The notes below the pieces were generated by a model, which saw only the letters and a program-made list of their open reading frames with translations, was not told the origin of the DNA and searched no databases. DNA of 64,000 nucleotides from the NCBI GenBank assembly GCA_016934315.1, contig JAFGSY010000028.1, positions 62,001-126,000 of the forward strand, in the 5' to 3' direction. Numbering within the stretch: the first letter of the stretch is position 1; the number at the start of each line of letters is the position of its first letter. Shown in pieces: positions 37,583 through 46,793 of this stretch. This DNA is from Candidatus Anaeroferrophillus wilburensis (GTDB lineage: Bacteria > Desulfobacterota > Anaeroferrophillalia > Anaeroferrophillales > Anaeroferrophillaceae). The translations under genes and the position numbers were made by a program.

Positions 37583-38997
37583 TCTTCGACCGTATCAAAG
37601 TAGGCAAAGTCATCAGCGCCGTCCACTTCACTGGCCATCACATCATCAAAACGCTGATCCATATTTTTAAAGGCGGTAAATTCATGGAAAAACCGCATTT
37701 TGACCGTACCGACCGGTCCATTACGCTGTTTGCCGACAATAATTTCCGCAACGCCCTTGTTCTCGGTATTATCCTTATCATAGACTTCATCGCGATAGAC
37801 AAAAAGAATAACGTCCGCATCCTGCTCAATCGCCCCGGACTCACGTAAATCGGAAAGCTGCGGTCGCTTATCCTGGCGGCTTTCCAGGCTTCTGTTGAGC
37901 TGCGAAAGAGCAATCACCGGCACATCAAGTTCTTTCGCCAGCGCCTTGAGGGAACGGGATATCTCTGAAATTTCCCGCTCACGGCTCTCCGATCCCTTGT
38001 GCCCTCGCATGAGCTGCAGGTAGTCAACGATAACCAGCCCCAGATTGTGCTCTGCTTTCAGTCGCCGGGATTTGGCCCTCATCTCCAGAACCGAGATTGC
38101 CGGCGAGTCATCAATGAAAATCGGTGCTTCGGACAATGACCCCGCCGCCCTGGTGAGTTTAGGCCAGTCACTACGAGCCAGAAAGCCACTCCTCAGCTTA
38201 TGGGCATCAACTTCAGCCTCGGAGCAGAGCATCCTGACCACCAATTGTTCTTTCGCCATCTCCAGCGAAAAAACGGCAACCGGCAAACCCGCAATGACGG
38301 CAGCATTCTGGGCAATATTGAGGGCAAAGGCCGTTTTGCCCATGCTTGGGCGGCCGGCAATGATAATCAAATCGGAACGCTGGAACCCGGAGGTCAGCTT
38401 GTCAAGATCGGTAAATCCCGAAGGTGTGCCGGCAATCAGGTCAGGACTGTCATACAGCCGCTCAATTGCCCTGAAACTGTCCTTAACAATCGCTTCAATG
38501 GGGGAAAAAGCGGGGTTAACTTTTTTCTCCGCCACGTTAAAAATAATTGTTTCCGCCTGGTCAACCAGTTCTTCCACATCAGCAACCTCACCATAGCAGG
38601 AACCGACTATGGTGGTGGCAGCACCAATCATCTGGCGCAAAATTGATTTTTCCTTGATTATTTTCGCATAGGACAGGATATTGGCCGCCGTCGGAATGCT
38701 GTCCACCAGCATAGACAGATAGGTCACACCGCCCACCTGTTCCAGCATCTTTTTAGCCTTCAAGCGCTCGGTAACGGTTACCAGATCTATGGCTTCACCT
38801 TTGAGCGACAGATCAATCATCACCTGGTAAATCTTTCGATTGCTCTCCCGATAAAAATCAGCCGGTTCGATGAGATCCATAATTTTGTTGATTGCCAGGT
38901 TATCCAGCATGACGCCACCAAGCACCGCCTGCTCAGCCATCATATTCTGGGGCGGAACCCGGGGAGTGAAATCATTTTTTCCAGTATCGTCAACCAT
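37579..38997 (-). CDS. dnaB: Replicative DNA helicase DnaB
   Basis: This 472-residue hexameric helicase has an N-terminal domain beginning PPQNMMAEQAVLGG and a RecA-like C-terminal domain. The latter has Walker A GRPSMGKTAF, Walker B VIVDYLQLM and the arginine-finger region LSQLNRSLE. No intein is present. It is the last large gene of the rpsF-rpsR-DUF2232-rplI-dnaB cluster, separated from rplI by about 330 bases. The start could be ATG 38997 or GTG 39006. Confidence 0.96.
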   Translation of the reverse strand: MVDDTGKNDFTPRVPPQNMMAEQAVLGGVMLDNLAINKIMDLIEPADFYRESNRKIYQVMIDLSLKGEAIDLVTVTERLKAKKMLEQVGGVTYLSMLVDSIPTAANILSYAKIIKEKSILRQMIGAATTIVGSCYGEVADVEELVDQAETIIFNVAEKKVNPAFSPIEAIVKDSFRAIERLYDSPDLIAGTPSGFTDLDKLTSGFQRSDLIIIAGRPSMGKTAFALNIAQNAAVIAGLPVAVFSLEMAKEQLVVRMLCSEAEVDAHKLRSGFLARSDWPKLTRAAGSLSEAPIFIDDSPAISVLEMRAKSRRLKAEHNLGLVIVDYLQLMRGHKGSESREREISEISRSLKALAKELDVPVIALSQLNRSLESRQDKRPQLSDLRESGAIEQDADVILFVYRDEVYDKDNTENKGVAEIIVGKQRNGPVGTVKMRFFHEFTAFKNMDQRFDDVMASEVDGADDFAYFDTVEE

Positions 38998-39326
38998 CAC
39001 GCACACATAGATCCATTATCAAAAAAAGCTTGCACAATCCGCCTCACAACAGAAGAACATGCTCAAACCGACAGGCCAGAGCATTTCCGGAAAGGTGAAA
39101 AAGGCACTGAAAAGACAGCCGTCGACCAACACAATTCCTGATTGAGAGCGTAACATAACCGGGTGGGGTTGTCAAAAAGATAGGAGGTAAAACAGGCCGG
39201 GAAACCTTTGACAGAGGTTTCCCGGCCGACATGGAAAGAATTCCGCACACAATGGCTGCACCCTTGCGGTGCAAGGAGTTATGGCGCGACAATCACCGAC
39301 ACAATGTCAGCCCTGCAACAGCCGGC
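38998..39326. other. Intergenic region between rplI and dnaB
   Basis: About 330 bases contain the strong hairpin at 39195-39227 and presumably a dnaB promoter. No additional gene was recognised on either strand. Confidence 0.5.
39195..39227 (-). terminator. Strong hairpin downstream of rplI
   Basis: A perfect 13-bp GC-rich stem (GGCCGGGAAACCT / AGGTTTCCCGGCC) with a 7-base loop is followed on the minus strand by TGTTTT. It probably terminates or attenuates the ribosomal protein transcript before dnaB. The T-run is short. Confidence 0.65.
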
Positions 39327-39839
39327 TCACTCGGCTGGAGTTTCTGCCGCAGGCTCTTCGGCCACTACCGGATCCTGAACCTGCACATCCTCCTCCGACT
39401 CACCCACCACGCTAAAGGATATTTCAGCGGCAATCCCCGGCTGCAGGGCAACAATCGCAGTAAAAGTCCCTGCACCCTTTACCGTTTCCGGCAGGTCGAT
39501 TTTCCGGCGGTCAAGCTCAATGCCCCGGGCCGCCAGTTCATCCGCAACATCCTTGCCGGTCACCGAGCCGAAAAGCTTCCCTTTTTCACCAATTTTACGT
39601 TCAAACTTGAGGGACAACGCTTCAAGACGTGCTTTCAGCTCCTCCCCTTTGGCCTGCAACCGGGCCCGTTTCTTATCCAGCACCCGCCGGTGATGCCCCA
39701 GATATTTGACATTACCTTCGTTAGCTTCAATCGCCAGGCCGGTGGGGATCAGGTAGTTCCTGCCATAGCCGTTGGCGACCGTTACAATATCTCCAACATT
39801 TCCCAGCCGGTCAACCGGCTCCTGCAAAATAACCTTCAT
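39327..39839 (-). CDS. rplI: 50S ribosomal protein bL9
   Basis: This 170-residue protein has the L9 N-terminal RNA-binding domain (MKVILQEPVDRLGNVGD, NGYGRNYLIP), the long connecting helix and the C-terminal domain. About 20 residues of Glu/Ala/Pro-rich acidic tail extend beyond the common length of about 150. It is in the rpsF-rpsR-DUF2232-rplI order. Confidence 0.97.
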   Translation of the reverse strand: MKVILQEPVDRLGNVGDIVTVANGYGRNYLIPTGLAIEANEGNVKYLGHHRRVLDKKRARLQAKGEELKARLEALSLKFERKIGEKGKLFGSVTGKDVADELAARGIELDRRKIDLPETVKGAGTFTAIVALQPGIAAEISFSVVGESEEDVQVQDPVVAEEPAAETPAE

Positions 39840-40050
39840 CGTTTTATTCCTCCAACTATAAAAAGCTGTACTGTTTTCTCTTCAATCCAGATCACCATCC
39901 CATGGTGGGGGTCACTTCACAATCAGCAAACGACCATGACCGGACAAACCGTCTATTGAAAGAGCGACGAATTCTTCAGGCAGCAAGCCTGTAGAGATGC
40001 CGCGCTGAGATGAGCCGCCCACCCGACAACCTCTCCTTGCGGGGCAACAA

Positions 40051-41031
40051 CTAGCAATGTCCCTGATCAGAGTCCCGGCGGCGGGCAATTCTGCGAAAAT
40101 CAACCCATAAGTCAAAAAGACCTGCCATGGCCACCGCAACCAGCAAAAAATGGAACGCAAAGAGCAGAAAATAGATGAAAAACCGCCCCCCGGTGCGCAC
40201 CTGAAAGGCCTGCAAGCAACAATGGATAATTGCCATTCCCTGGAGAAAATAAAAAAACCCCAGTATAGCTATACCGTTCCAGAGGAAGAAACGCCCGAAC
40301 TCCGGCACACCAGGAACCAGCAACAGCACCCAGCAGCCGATAAACAGCCAAACCACCTGCTGATAGACAGCAAAATGCTCAAACGTGGACCCGGTTTTCC
40401 AACTGCTGGTCGTCTTTCGCCAGCGACTCAGCAAAACCACCGCCGTAACAGTCAATCCGCTGAGCAGAAAATAGGCGCCGAACAGCAAGGATGGAAACAA
40501 CATCCCGGCCCAATACCCCATTGCCGATGATGAATTCTGCAGAAACAACAGCTGCTCTTCGGCCATGCCCATGTCACGGTAAACACTCTGGACCATCTCC
40601 AGGTTCGTCTGGAAGGCCTGCTGCAACAGGACCATGGGAGTCAGAGAGTGCTGGGCAGCATAGAAGGAAACCGCCAGCACCATGACACAGGTACTGCCAG
40701 CCGCCGCCAGCACCATGCTGTGCAGCCGGCTGTAGCCTTTCAAGGTTATGTAACTGAGCACCACTGCCGGCAGGCCATATTCAATCAGAAACCCCAGCAC
40801 GGGAGCGGTACCCTGGAATAAAAGGTACAGCAGGATGGAAGCCAGCAGCACCATCAGAAACGCCAACCACCAATGCCGGCCGAGCGCAGCCACATAGACC
40901 ACCGGCACCATAGTCAGCAATCCAGGGATAAAACCAAAGAACGGAACCACAACGGCGGCACTGAAGCAGACAACAGCCACCACCACTCCCAGGGCAACAG
41001 CCCTGGTGGATAAAGGGTATTCAGATCCCAC
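40051..41031 (-). CDS. DUF2232 (YybS-like) membrane protein
   Basis: This 326-residue protein has about eight membrane helices and sits between rpsR and rplI, the usual place of YybS/DUF2232 proteins. Conserved features include an early aromatic/glycine-rich PFFGFIPGL segment and EFGRFFLWN. The function is unknown; the fold resembles small-molecule transporters. The GTG start at 41031 lacks a good ribosome site, so the N-terminus is uncertain. Confidence 0.85.
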   Translation of the reverse strand: MGSEYPLSTRAVALGVVVAVVCFSAAVVVPFFGFIPGLLTMVPVVYVAALGRHWWLAFLMVLLASILLYLLFQGTAPVLGFLIEYGLPAVVLSYITLKGYSRLHSMVLAAAGSTCVMVLAVSFYAAQHSLTPMVLLQQAFQTNLEMVQSVYRDMGMAEEQLLFLQNSSSAMGYWAGMLFPSLLFGAYFLLSGLTVTAVVLLSRWRKTTSSWKTGSTFEHFAVYQQVVWLFIGCWVLLLVPGVPEFGRFFLWNGIAILGFFYFLQGMAIIHCCLQAFQVRTGGRFFIYFLLFAFHFLLVAVAMAGLFDLWVDFRRIARRRDSDQGHC

Positions 41032-41075
41032 AGCGTGGCAACATTACACGTTAACCATCTCTTTGCCCGGAACCG

Positions 41076-41348
41076 CTAAACCGTTGCCTGGGCAAAAGGC
41101 AGCAGAGCAATATTCCGCGCCCTCTTAATGGCAATAGTCAGTTCCCGCTGATGGCTGGAACAGGTACCAGAAATCCGCTTGGGAACAATTTTGCCCTTTT
41201 CTGAAATATAGTAGCGGAGCAGGCGAACATCCTTGTAATCTATGACAATGGAACTATCAGCGCAAAAACGACAATATTTTCTTCGGCTCACAAAGGTCCG
41301 GCGGCGCCGGGGTCGGCCATCTGATTTTTCTCGACGTTGAAAACTCAT
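41076..41348 (-). CDS. rpsR: 30S ribosomal protein bS18
   Basis: This 90-residue protein has a basic N-terminal tail and the S18 core with [26 protein letters not shown], and RRISGTC-like text ([22 protein letters not shown]). Cysteines in CRFC and GTC may bind zinc. It pairs with S6 encoded just upstream. Confidence 0.97.
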   Translation of the reverse strand: MSFQRREKSDGRPRRRRTFVSRRKYCRFCADSSIVIDYKDVRLLRYYISEKGKIVPKRISGTCSSHQRELTIAIKRARNIALLPFAQATV

Positions 41349-41401
41349 GGTTGCCTCTCTATCATCTCAACGATAAACGGTCATTATTCGGAAGCAGGTA
41401 T

Positions 41402-41824
41402 CTAGTCTTCCTGCTCAGCATCCTCTTCTTCATTCACATCAGCATCAGACTGCGCTGTTTCTTCAGCAGCCGACTCATCAGCTGCACCCTGGGCAGTGGG
41501 GCGCCGACCTGTGCTTTCATCAAAGTCATCATCCAGACGAACGGTAATGAACTTGATCACCTCATCCATGATTTTGATGCGCCGCTCCAACTCCCGCAGG
41601 CAGTCCACCGTCCCGGAAAAACGCAGCAGAATATAGCGCCCTTCCTCATGCTTTTTTACCCGGTAGGCCAGTTTCTGCACCCCCCAGTCCTCACGGTAGA
41701 AAATCCGGGCGCCATACTGCTCGATGATCTCCGCCAGCCGATCCTCAACCTTTTTGACTCCTTCTTCATCCAAAGCTCCCGGATGAATATAGAGGAGTTC
41801 ATACTTTCTCACTTCCTGAACCAT
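41402..41824 (-). CDS. rpsF: 30S ribosomal protein bS6
   Basis: This 140-residue protein has the S6 fold (VRKYELLYIHPG, WGVQKLAYRVKKHEEGRY). A long acidic tail from about residue 105 is rich in Glu, Asp and Ala. It binds S18 on the 30S platform. ATG 41824 has AAGGAGG upstream. It is the first gene of the rpsF-rpsR-DUF2232-rplI-dnaB cluster. Confidence 0.96.
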   Translation of the reverse strand: MVQEVRKYELLYIHPGALDEEGVKKVEDRLAEIIEQYGARIFYREDWGVQKLAYRVKKHEEGRYILLRFSGTVDCLRELERRIKIMDEVIKFITVRLDDDFDESTGRRPTAQGAADESAAEETAQSDADVNEEEDAEQED

Positions 41825-41850
41825 TGTTTTCCTCCTTATGAGTTTGAGTA

Positions 41851-41864
41851 GCCCCGCATGGGGC
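41851..41864 (-). promoter_or_regulatory. Leader hairpin of rpsF
   Basis: A perfect 5-bp GC stem (GCCCC / GGGGC) with a 4-base loop stands 26 bases before the rpsF start, directly upstream of its ribosome site. Many bacteria carry an S6:S18-binding leader here for autoregulation. The consensus bulge and CCG features could not be confirmed, so this is only a candidate. Confidence 0.35.
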
Positions 41865-41884
41865 AAGGGGAAGTAAAGCGTGGT

Positions 41885-41913
41885 TAGATACACCACTCCG
41901 ATAAAAAAATCAA
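41885..41913 (-). promoter_or_regulatory. Candidate sigma-70 promoter of the rpsF cluster
   Basis: TTGATT (41908-41913) and TATCTA (41885-41890) on the minus strand are 17 bases apart, about 60 bases before the rpsF ATG. The -10 box lies within the loop of a GTGGT/ACCAC inverted repeat (41880-41896). Confidence 0.45.
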
Positions 41914-42055
41914 GGATTATTCAGGCGATGGTGGTGGACTTTCCGGTCCGGCGACAGAAATCGCAGCCGGCCTACAACGGCTGGCAAAAAAACTGAAAAG
42001 CCAGTCTTGCCCGACCGATCACAGCAGCAGCCTGACCAGCACAGTGAACGACAGA

Positions 42056-43162
42056 TTACAGGCGCTCCAGAACATACGCCCTGGTTCCCAGACCAATGGT
42101 TTCGGCATACTGGAGTTGAGCCTGCCAGTCCACCTCGGGATAAAGAACCTTGAACTTGTCAGTTCCAGCAGCGGTGTGCTCACCCAAGGCAGACCCCTGC
42201 ATCCCGGGGGCTTCGTTCACCAGATCAGCACACGCCTGATCCAACGCCACCGGATCGCGTGATGCCAGAATACCGATATCTGGCACAATGGGTTGATCAT
42301 TATGAGCATAACAGTCGCAAGCTGGGCTTACCTGGATGACAAAATTGAGAAACAGCACCTTGTCCCGCTTGCCTTCACAGGCAGCATAGGCATATTCGAC
42401 CATTTTTTCCTGGAATACCGGAATGGTCTCATTCCATCGGATAGCAATCGCCTGCTGCGGACAAACGACAATACATTCCCCACAACCGATACAGCGAGCA
42501 GGGTCGATCCCGGCCTTGTCATCACTGAGGCTGATGGCCGCAGCTGGGCAAAAACGGACACATTCCCCACAACCGACACATTTGCGTCGGGCAACCTTGG
42601 GGCTGATATTGGAATGCTGCTGCAGTTTGCCCTCCCGGCTGGAGCACCCCATACCAAGGTTCTTCAAAGCACCGCCGAAACCTGGAAGTTCGTGCCCTTT
42701 GAAATGACTCATGACCACCATCGCCTCGGCATGGGCAATTTCAAGAGCGATCTTTGCCGTCTTACAATGCCGCTGACCAATAGCTACCGTTGCGGCACTG
42801 TTGCCACGCAATCCATCGGCGATAATAACCGGGGCATCCAGAACCGTTGGCGTAAATCCATGTCGGGCAGCAGTCTGGAGATGGGAAACCGCATCACTAC
42901 GGGAGCCCACATAGAGGGTATTACTGTCGGTAACAAACGGCTTCCCCCCCAATTCCCTGACCATCTCGACGACCGGACGGACAAAAATCGGCCGGATAAA
43001 AGCGGCATTCCCCTCCTCGCCAAAATGAATTTTGACCGCAGTCATGGTATTTTTTTTGACGCTGCTGGCCAGCTCCAACTTTTCCAGCAGCCGCCTTATT
43101 TTAGCAAAAAGGTTTTCCCGCACCGTTGTCCGAAGATCAGCAATATATACCGTTGCAGCCAT
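42056..43162 (-). CDS. DUF362 protein with two [4Fe-4S] ferredoxin motifs
   Basis: This 368-residue protein has an N-terminal DUF362 domain (about 1-190, with KIHFGEEGN and KGHELPGFGGALKNLGMGC). A 2x[4Fe-4S] ferredoxin insert has CxxCxxCxxxC at 195-205 and 224-234, and a C-terminal DUF362 part follows. No signal peptide is seen, so it is probably a cytoplasmic iron-sulfur electron-transfer protein. The substrate is not established. ATG 43162 has a G-rich ribosome site. It stands alone, downstream of a 470-base gap. Confidence 0.88.
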   Translation of the reverse strand: MAATVYIADLRTTVRENLFAKIRRLLEKLELASSVKKNTMTAVKIHFGEEGNAAFIRPIFVRPVVEMVRELGGKPFVTDSNTLYVGSRSDAVSHLQTAARHGFTPTVLDAPVIIADGLRGNSAATVAIGQRHCKTAKIALEIAHAEAMVVMSHFKGHELPGFGGALKNLGMGCSSREGKLQQHSNISPKVARRKCVGCGECVRFCPAAAISLSDDKAGIDPARCIGCGECIVVCPQQAIAIRWNETIPVFQEKMVEYAYAACEGKRDKVLFLNFVIQVSPACDCYAHNDQPIVPDIGILASRDPVALDQACADLVNEAPGMQGSALGEHTAAGTDKFKVLYPEVDWQAQLQYAETIGLGTRAYVLERL

Positions 43163-43633
43163 TATTTTTTCTCCCCCACCACACGAAGCACACATTGAAA
43201 TCTGCAACAACCTCGTTAGTCATAAACTGTTTTTCCAGCCGGCGGCAGCAATGCCAAAAACTACCCTTTCGGCTACCTCCAACATGTGATAGTGCCCTAT
43301 ACAAAGCCAGAAATCAATTGAAATCTGACCATTCAGCAAGCGGTTGGTCGGCAACTAATATCTTGACTTTTGAAAACAAAAAAAGTAGGGAACCAGTATT
43401 GATGGCCGTATAACAACTGTCAAAATGCCTCGAAAAACCGGATGCCATAAGTACCGGACCCGGATTTGAGATCTGTTTGTGTCTTTCAGGGTGCGAAACC
43501 TGGAGAATGGGGCGTTCAGAAACCAACAACCCAGTGACACAGGTTGCAAGACAACCAATGAAGATGGAGTTGGCTCGAGGCCATCGGTGTTCTGTTGGTA
43601 TTTTGCTGATCATAAGGAGCTTGAGGACGAAAG
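43163..43633. other. Intergenic region between the DUF362 and EF-G-like genes
   Basis: These 470 bases lie between divergent genes. A 99-codon minus-strand frame (43314-43613) resembles no known protein and is probably chance. A TTGACT near 43363 lacks a good -10 box. The text around 43430-43600 differs somewhat in style from its neighbours, but no repeat or RNA was identified. Confidence 0.4.
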
Positions 43634-45721
43634 ATGAAAGCCTATCAATCTGAGGACATCCGAAACGTAGCCATCGTTGCCCACGGCGGAGCCGGAAAAA
43701 CCACCCTGGCCGAAGCCATGCTGTTCACTGCCAAAACCACCGACCGATTGGGAAGTGTGGACCAGGGAACCTCGGTCCTTGATTATGATCCTGAAGAGAT
43801 CAAGCGCAACATTACCATTTCCTCTGCTTTCCACCACTGTGACTGGCAGGGGAAGCATATCAATATCATCGACACCCCCGGTTATGCCAATTTTATCGTT
43901 GACACCAGATCCTGCATGCGCATCGCCGGCGGTGCCATTCTGATCGTCAGCGCCATTTCCGGCGTCAAAGTCCAAACGGAAGCGGTCTGGAAATATGCCG
44001 AGGAATTTGAACTGCCAAAATTGGCATTCATCAGCAAACTTGACCGGGAAAGGGCAAATTTTTTCCGCGCTATTGACGAAATGGAAAACACGTTCAAATG
44101 CAACACGGCGGTTCTTCAGCTGCCCATCGGCATTGAAGATTCATTCTCTGGAGTTGTTGACCTGATCAAGCTCAAAGCATATCGTTATGCGGCTGACCAG
44201 AGCGGTTCTTTCGAAGTTATCGACATCCCGGGAGAAATGCAGGATGAAGTGATGGCTGAACGGGAAAAGATGATTGAACGGGTGGTGGAAGCCGATGATG
44301 ACCTGATTGAGAAATATCTTGGCGGTGAGGAGATCACTGAAGAAGATATTTTTGCCGCTCTCCATGAAGGGACCCAGACCGGCAAGTTTGTTCCGGTCGT
44401 CTGTGGCTCAGCCCTGAAAAACATCGGCATTTCCCAGCTGCTGGACATTCTTCCGGTCTGTCTCCCCTCGCCGGTGGAACGGGGTGAAGTCCGGGGTAGC
44501 GATCCCAAGACCGGCGAGGACCTAATCCGCCAGGCAGCTGCCGACCAACCTTTTTCAGGGTTGGTCTTCAAAACCATTTCCGATCCTTTTACAGGAAAAC
44601 TTTCTCTTTTCAGGGTCTATTCGGGAACACTCACCTCAGACTCCACCTGTCTGAACATCAACAAACAGAAGAAGGAACGCATCGGTCAGCTCCTGATGAT
44701 GGAAGGTGCTAAACAACGGCCCATAGAAAAGTGCATCCCCGGGGACATTGTTGCGGTTGCCAAGCTCAAGGAAACCATTACCTGGGACACCCTGTGCGAT
44801 GAAAAAGCCACCATCCAATATGCCGGGGTGGAGATCCCTGCCCCGGTCATCTCGTTTTCGCTGCAGCCCAAGTCGAAGGGGGATGAAGAGAAGCTGACCA
44901 CCGCTCTCCACCGGCTGCAGGATGAGGATCCCACCATTCAGATCAACCGTGACGCCCAAACCAAAGAACTGGTCATCTCGGGCATGGGCCAGGTCCATGT
45001 GGAAGTGACCGTTGCCAAGCTAAAACGGAAGTTTGGCGTCGAGGTGGAAATGAAGGAACCAAAAGTTCCCTACAAGGAAACCATCCGCACTTCCATCAAA
45101 GTCCAAGGTAAATACAAGAAACAATCCGGCGGCAAGGGACAATATGGCGACACCTGGCTGGAGATAAGCCCCCTGCCACGGGGCGGCGGTTTTGAGTTCG
45201 CCGATAATATTGTCGGCGGTGTTGTTCCCCGCCAGTACATTCCGGCGGTGGAAAAGGGCATTCTGGAAGCCATGGCCGAAGGGGTAGTGGCCGGATACCC
45301 GGTTCAGGACATCAAAGTATCACTCTATGACGGCTCCTACCATTCGGTTGATTCCTCCGAAATGGCCTTCAAAATTGCTGGCTCCATGGGTTTCAAGAAG
45401 GGGGTCAAGGATGCCAAGCCGGTCCTGCTGGAACCGATCATGGAGATGGAAATAACCGCTCCGAACGACTATATGGGTGATATCATTGGTGATCTTAACA
45501 GCCGACGCGGCAAGGTCAACGGTGTTGAACCAATGGCCAACAGCCAGCTGATCAAGGCCAGCGTACCCATGGCAGAAGTTCTTAAATACGCCCCTGATCT
45601 GCGTTCCTTAACCGGCGGTCGAGGTATGTTTACCATGGAGTTTTCCCACTACGAAGAAGTTCCGGCTCACCTGGCGGAAAAAATCATCCAGGAAGCAGCG
45701 GCGGAACGGGAAAACGGTTGA
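43634..45721 (+). CDS. EF-G-like translation factor GTPase (paralogue of EF-G)
   Basis: This 695-residue protein has the full EF-G domain order: GTPase, domain II, III, IV and V. It differs from housekeeping EF-G at key places. G1 is AHGGAGKT (16-23), G3 is DTPGY (79-83) with Tyr in place of the catalytic His, and G4 is SKLD instead of NKMD. These are features of the EF-G-like branch of uncertain function. A role in ribosome recycling or stress translation is possible. It is not next to rpsL/rpsG/tuf, which supports paralogue status. Confidence 0.88.
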   Translation: MKAYQSEDIRNVAIVAHGGAGKTTLAEAMLFTAKTTDRLGSVDQGTSVLDYDPEEIKRNITISSAFHHCDWQGKHINIIDTPGYANFIVDTRSCMRIAGGAILIVSAISGVKVQTEAVWKYAEEFELPKLAFISKLDRERANFFRAIDEMENTFKCNTAVLQLPIGIEDSFSGVVDLIKLKAYRYAADQSGSFEVIDIPGEMQDEVMAEREKMIERVVEADDDLIEKYLGGEEITEEDIFAALHEGTQTGKFVPVVCGSALKNIGISQLLDILPVCLPSPVERGEVRGSDPKTGEDLIRQAAADQPFSGLVFKTISDPFTGKLSLFRVYSGTLTSDSTCLNINKQKKERIGQLLMMEGAKQRPIEKCIPGDIVAVAKLKETITWDTLCDEKATIQYAGVEIPAPVISFSLQPKSKGDEEKLTTALHRLQDEDPTIQINRDAQTKELVISGMGQVHVEVTVAKLKRKFGVEVEMKEPKVPYKETIRTSIKVQGKYKKQSGGKGQYGDTWLEISPLPRGGGFEFADNIVGGVVPRQYIPAVEKGILEAMAEGVVAGYPVQDIKVSLYDGSYHSVDSSEMAFKIAGSMGFKKGVKDAKPVLLEPIMEMEITAPNDYMGDIIGDLNSRRGKVNGVEPMANSQLIKASVPMAEVLKYAPDLRSLTGGRGMFTMEFSHYEEVPAHLAEKIIQEAAAERENG

Positions 45722-45800
45722 TACCGAAACTGCATGAGGTACCAAACAGGCCGGAGGAATGATCTTCTGGCCTGCCCCGTACCATCCCGGTTACCTGCAT

Positions 45801-46784
45801 ATGGCAAAAAAGCGAAAGGGGAACTTCCTCGAATCGGTGCTCCGGTATGAGATCATTCTCGCCCTGTTCACCTTGATCGGGGTCTATTATTTCCTGTCCT
45901 TTTCCCCCATTCGCATGCCCAGGCACACCATCAGTTCAGCAACCCACCAGTTACAACTGGAACCGGCGACACCCACACCCGGAAACACCACCTCTACGGA
46001 TCTCCCTACGACAGCAACCAATTCCACTCCTCCCACCGATGATGGGTTGGAGCAACCGGAAACAGCAGCCGCTGACTTGCCCGACGTGCCGCCATTGCCC
46101 GCCGGACAGGTCGCCGCCAGCACCATGCTTTCACCGCCTCCGGCGGCAGGAAAAGACCAGCTGCCACCAGCAGAAAATTCTGGTTCTACACCCACAGCAA
46201 CAACACCACCACCGGCTGAAATAGTTGCAGAAAAACTGCCGCCGGCAGTGGCAGCCAAGCCGACAACCCCGAGACAACCGCCGGCAGTTGTCCCGACGGA
46301 CAGCAAACTCCTGCCAACCCTGACGACATCATACGTCATTCAAGCCGGTATTTTTATTTTTCAGGACAGTCTCGACCACTGCCGGCAGATTCTGGACAGT
46401 CATGGTTACACAACCTTTGTGACCACCGGGAAAAAAGCCGTTCCCATGCACCGGGTTTTTCTTGGCCCATTCACCGACCGGGAAAAAGCCCGGAAGATGG
46501 CCAGCTTGGTAAAGCAATGGGGTGACAACCCCTTTATCAGCCAGCGGGGCAAGGCCCTGTATGTTAATATTGGTTCCTTCTATTACCGTTCAGCAGCCGA
46601 TGCCCGGATAGCACAATACCATGACAGGGGACTGACCCCCCAGGTATTCAGGGAACCGGTACCAATTCCTCACCACACTCTGCTGGTTAACGGATTTCGC
46701 TTTGGCCATTTCCCCCATGATACGCTGCAGGCTATTCGCCAGCTTGGCATCCCCGACGCCTTTGTCCGCAACTGGCAGCCGTAG
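45801..46784 (+). CDS. SPOR domain membrane protein
   Basis: This 327-residue protein has a short basic N-terminus, one membrane helix (about 17-36) and a long Pro/Thr/Ala-rich periplasmic linker (45-170). A C-terminal region contains one clear SPOR repeat (SYVIQAGIFIFQDSLDHC to about 255) and a second, weaker one (NIGSFYYRSAADARI). SPOR domains bind denuded peptidoglycan at the septum, so a role in cell division or wall remodelling is likely. rel starts 10 bases downstream. Confidence 0.82.
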   Translation: MAKKRKGNFLESVLRYEIILALFTLIGVYYFLSFSPIRMPRHTISSATHQLQLEPATPTPGNTTSTDLPTTATNSTPPTDDGLEQPETAAADLPDVPPLPAGQVAASTMLSPPPAAGKDQLPPAENSGSTPTATTPPPAEIVAEKLPPAVAAKPTTPRQPPAVVPTDSKLLPTLTTSYVIQAGIFIFQDSLDHCRQILDSHGYTTFVTTGKKAVPMHRVFLGPFTDREKARKMASLVKQWGDNPFISQRGKALYVNIGSFYYRSAADARIAQYHDRGLTPQVFREPVPIPHHTLLVNGFRFGHFPHDTLQAIRQLGIPDAFVRNWQP

Positions 46785-46793
46785 TACCACCCG

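Noticed and set aside
43314-43613. 99-codon minus-strand frame upstream of the EF-G-like gene
   Set aside because: No recognisable domain or ribosome site; judged chance in a non-coding stretch.
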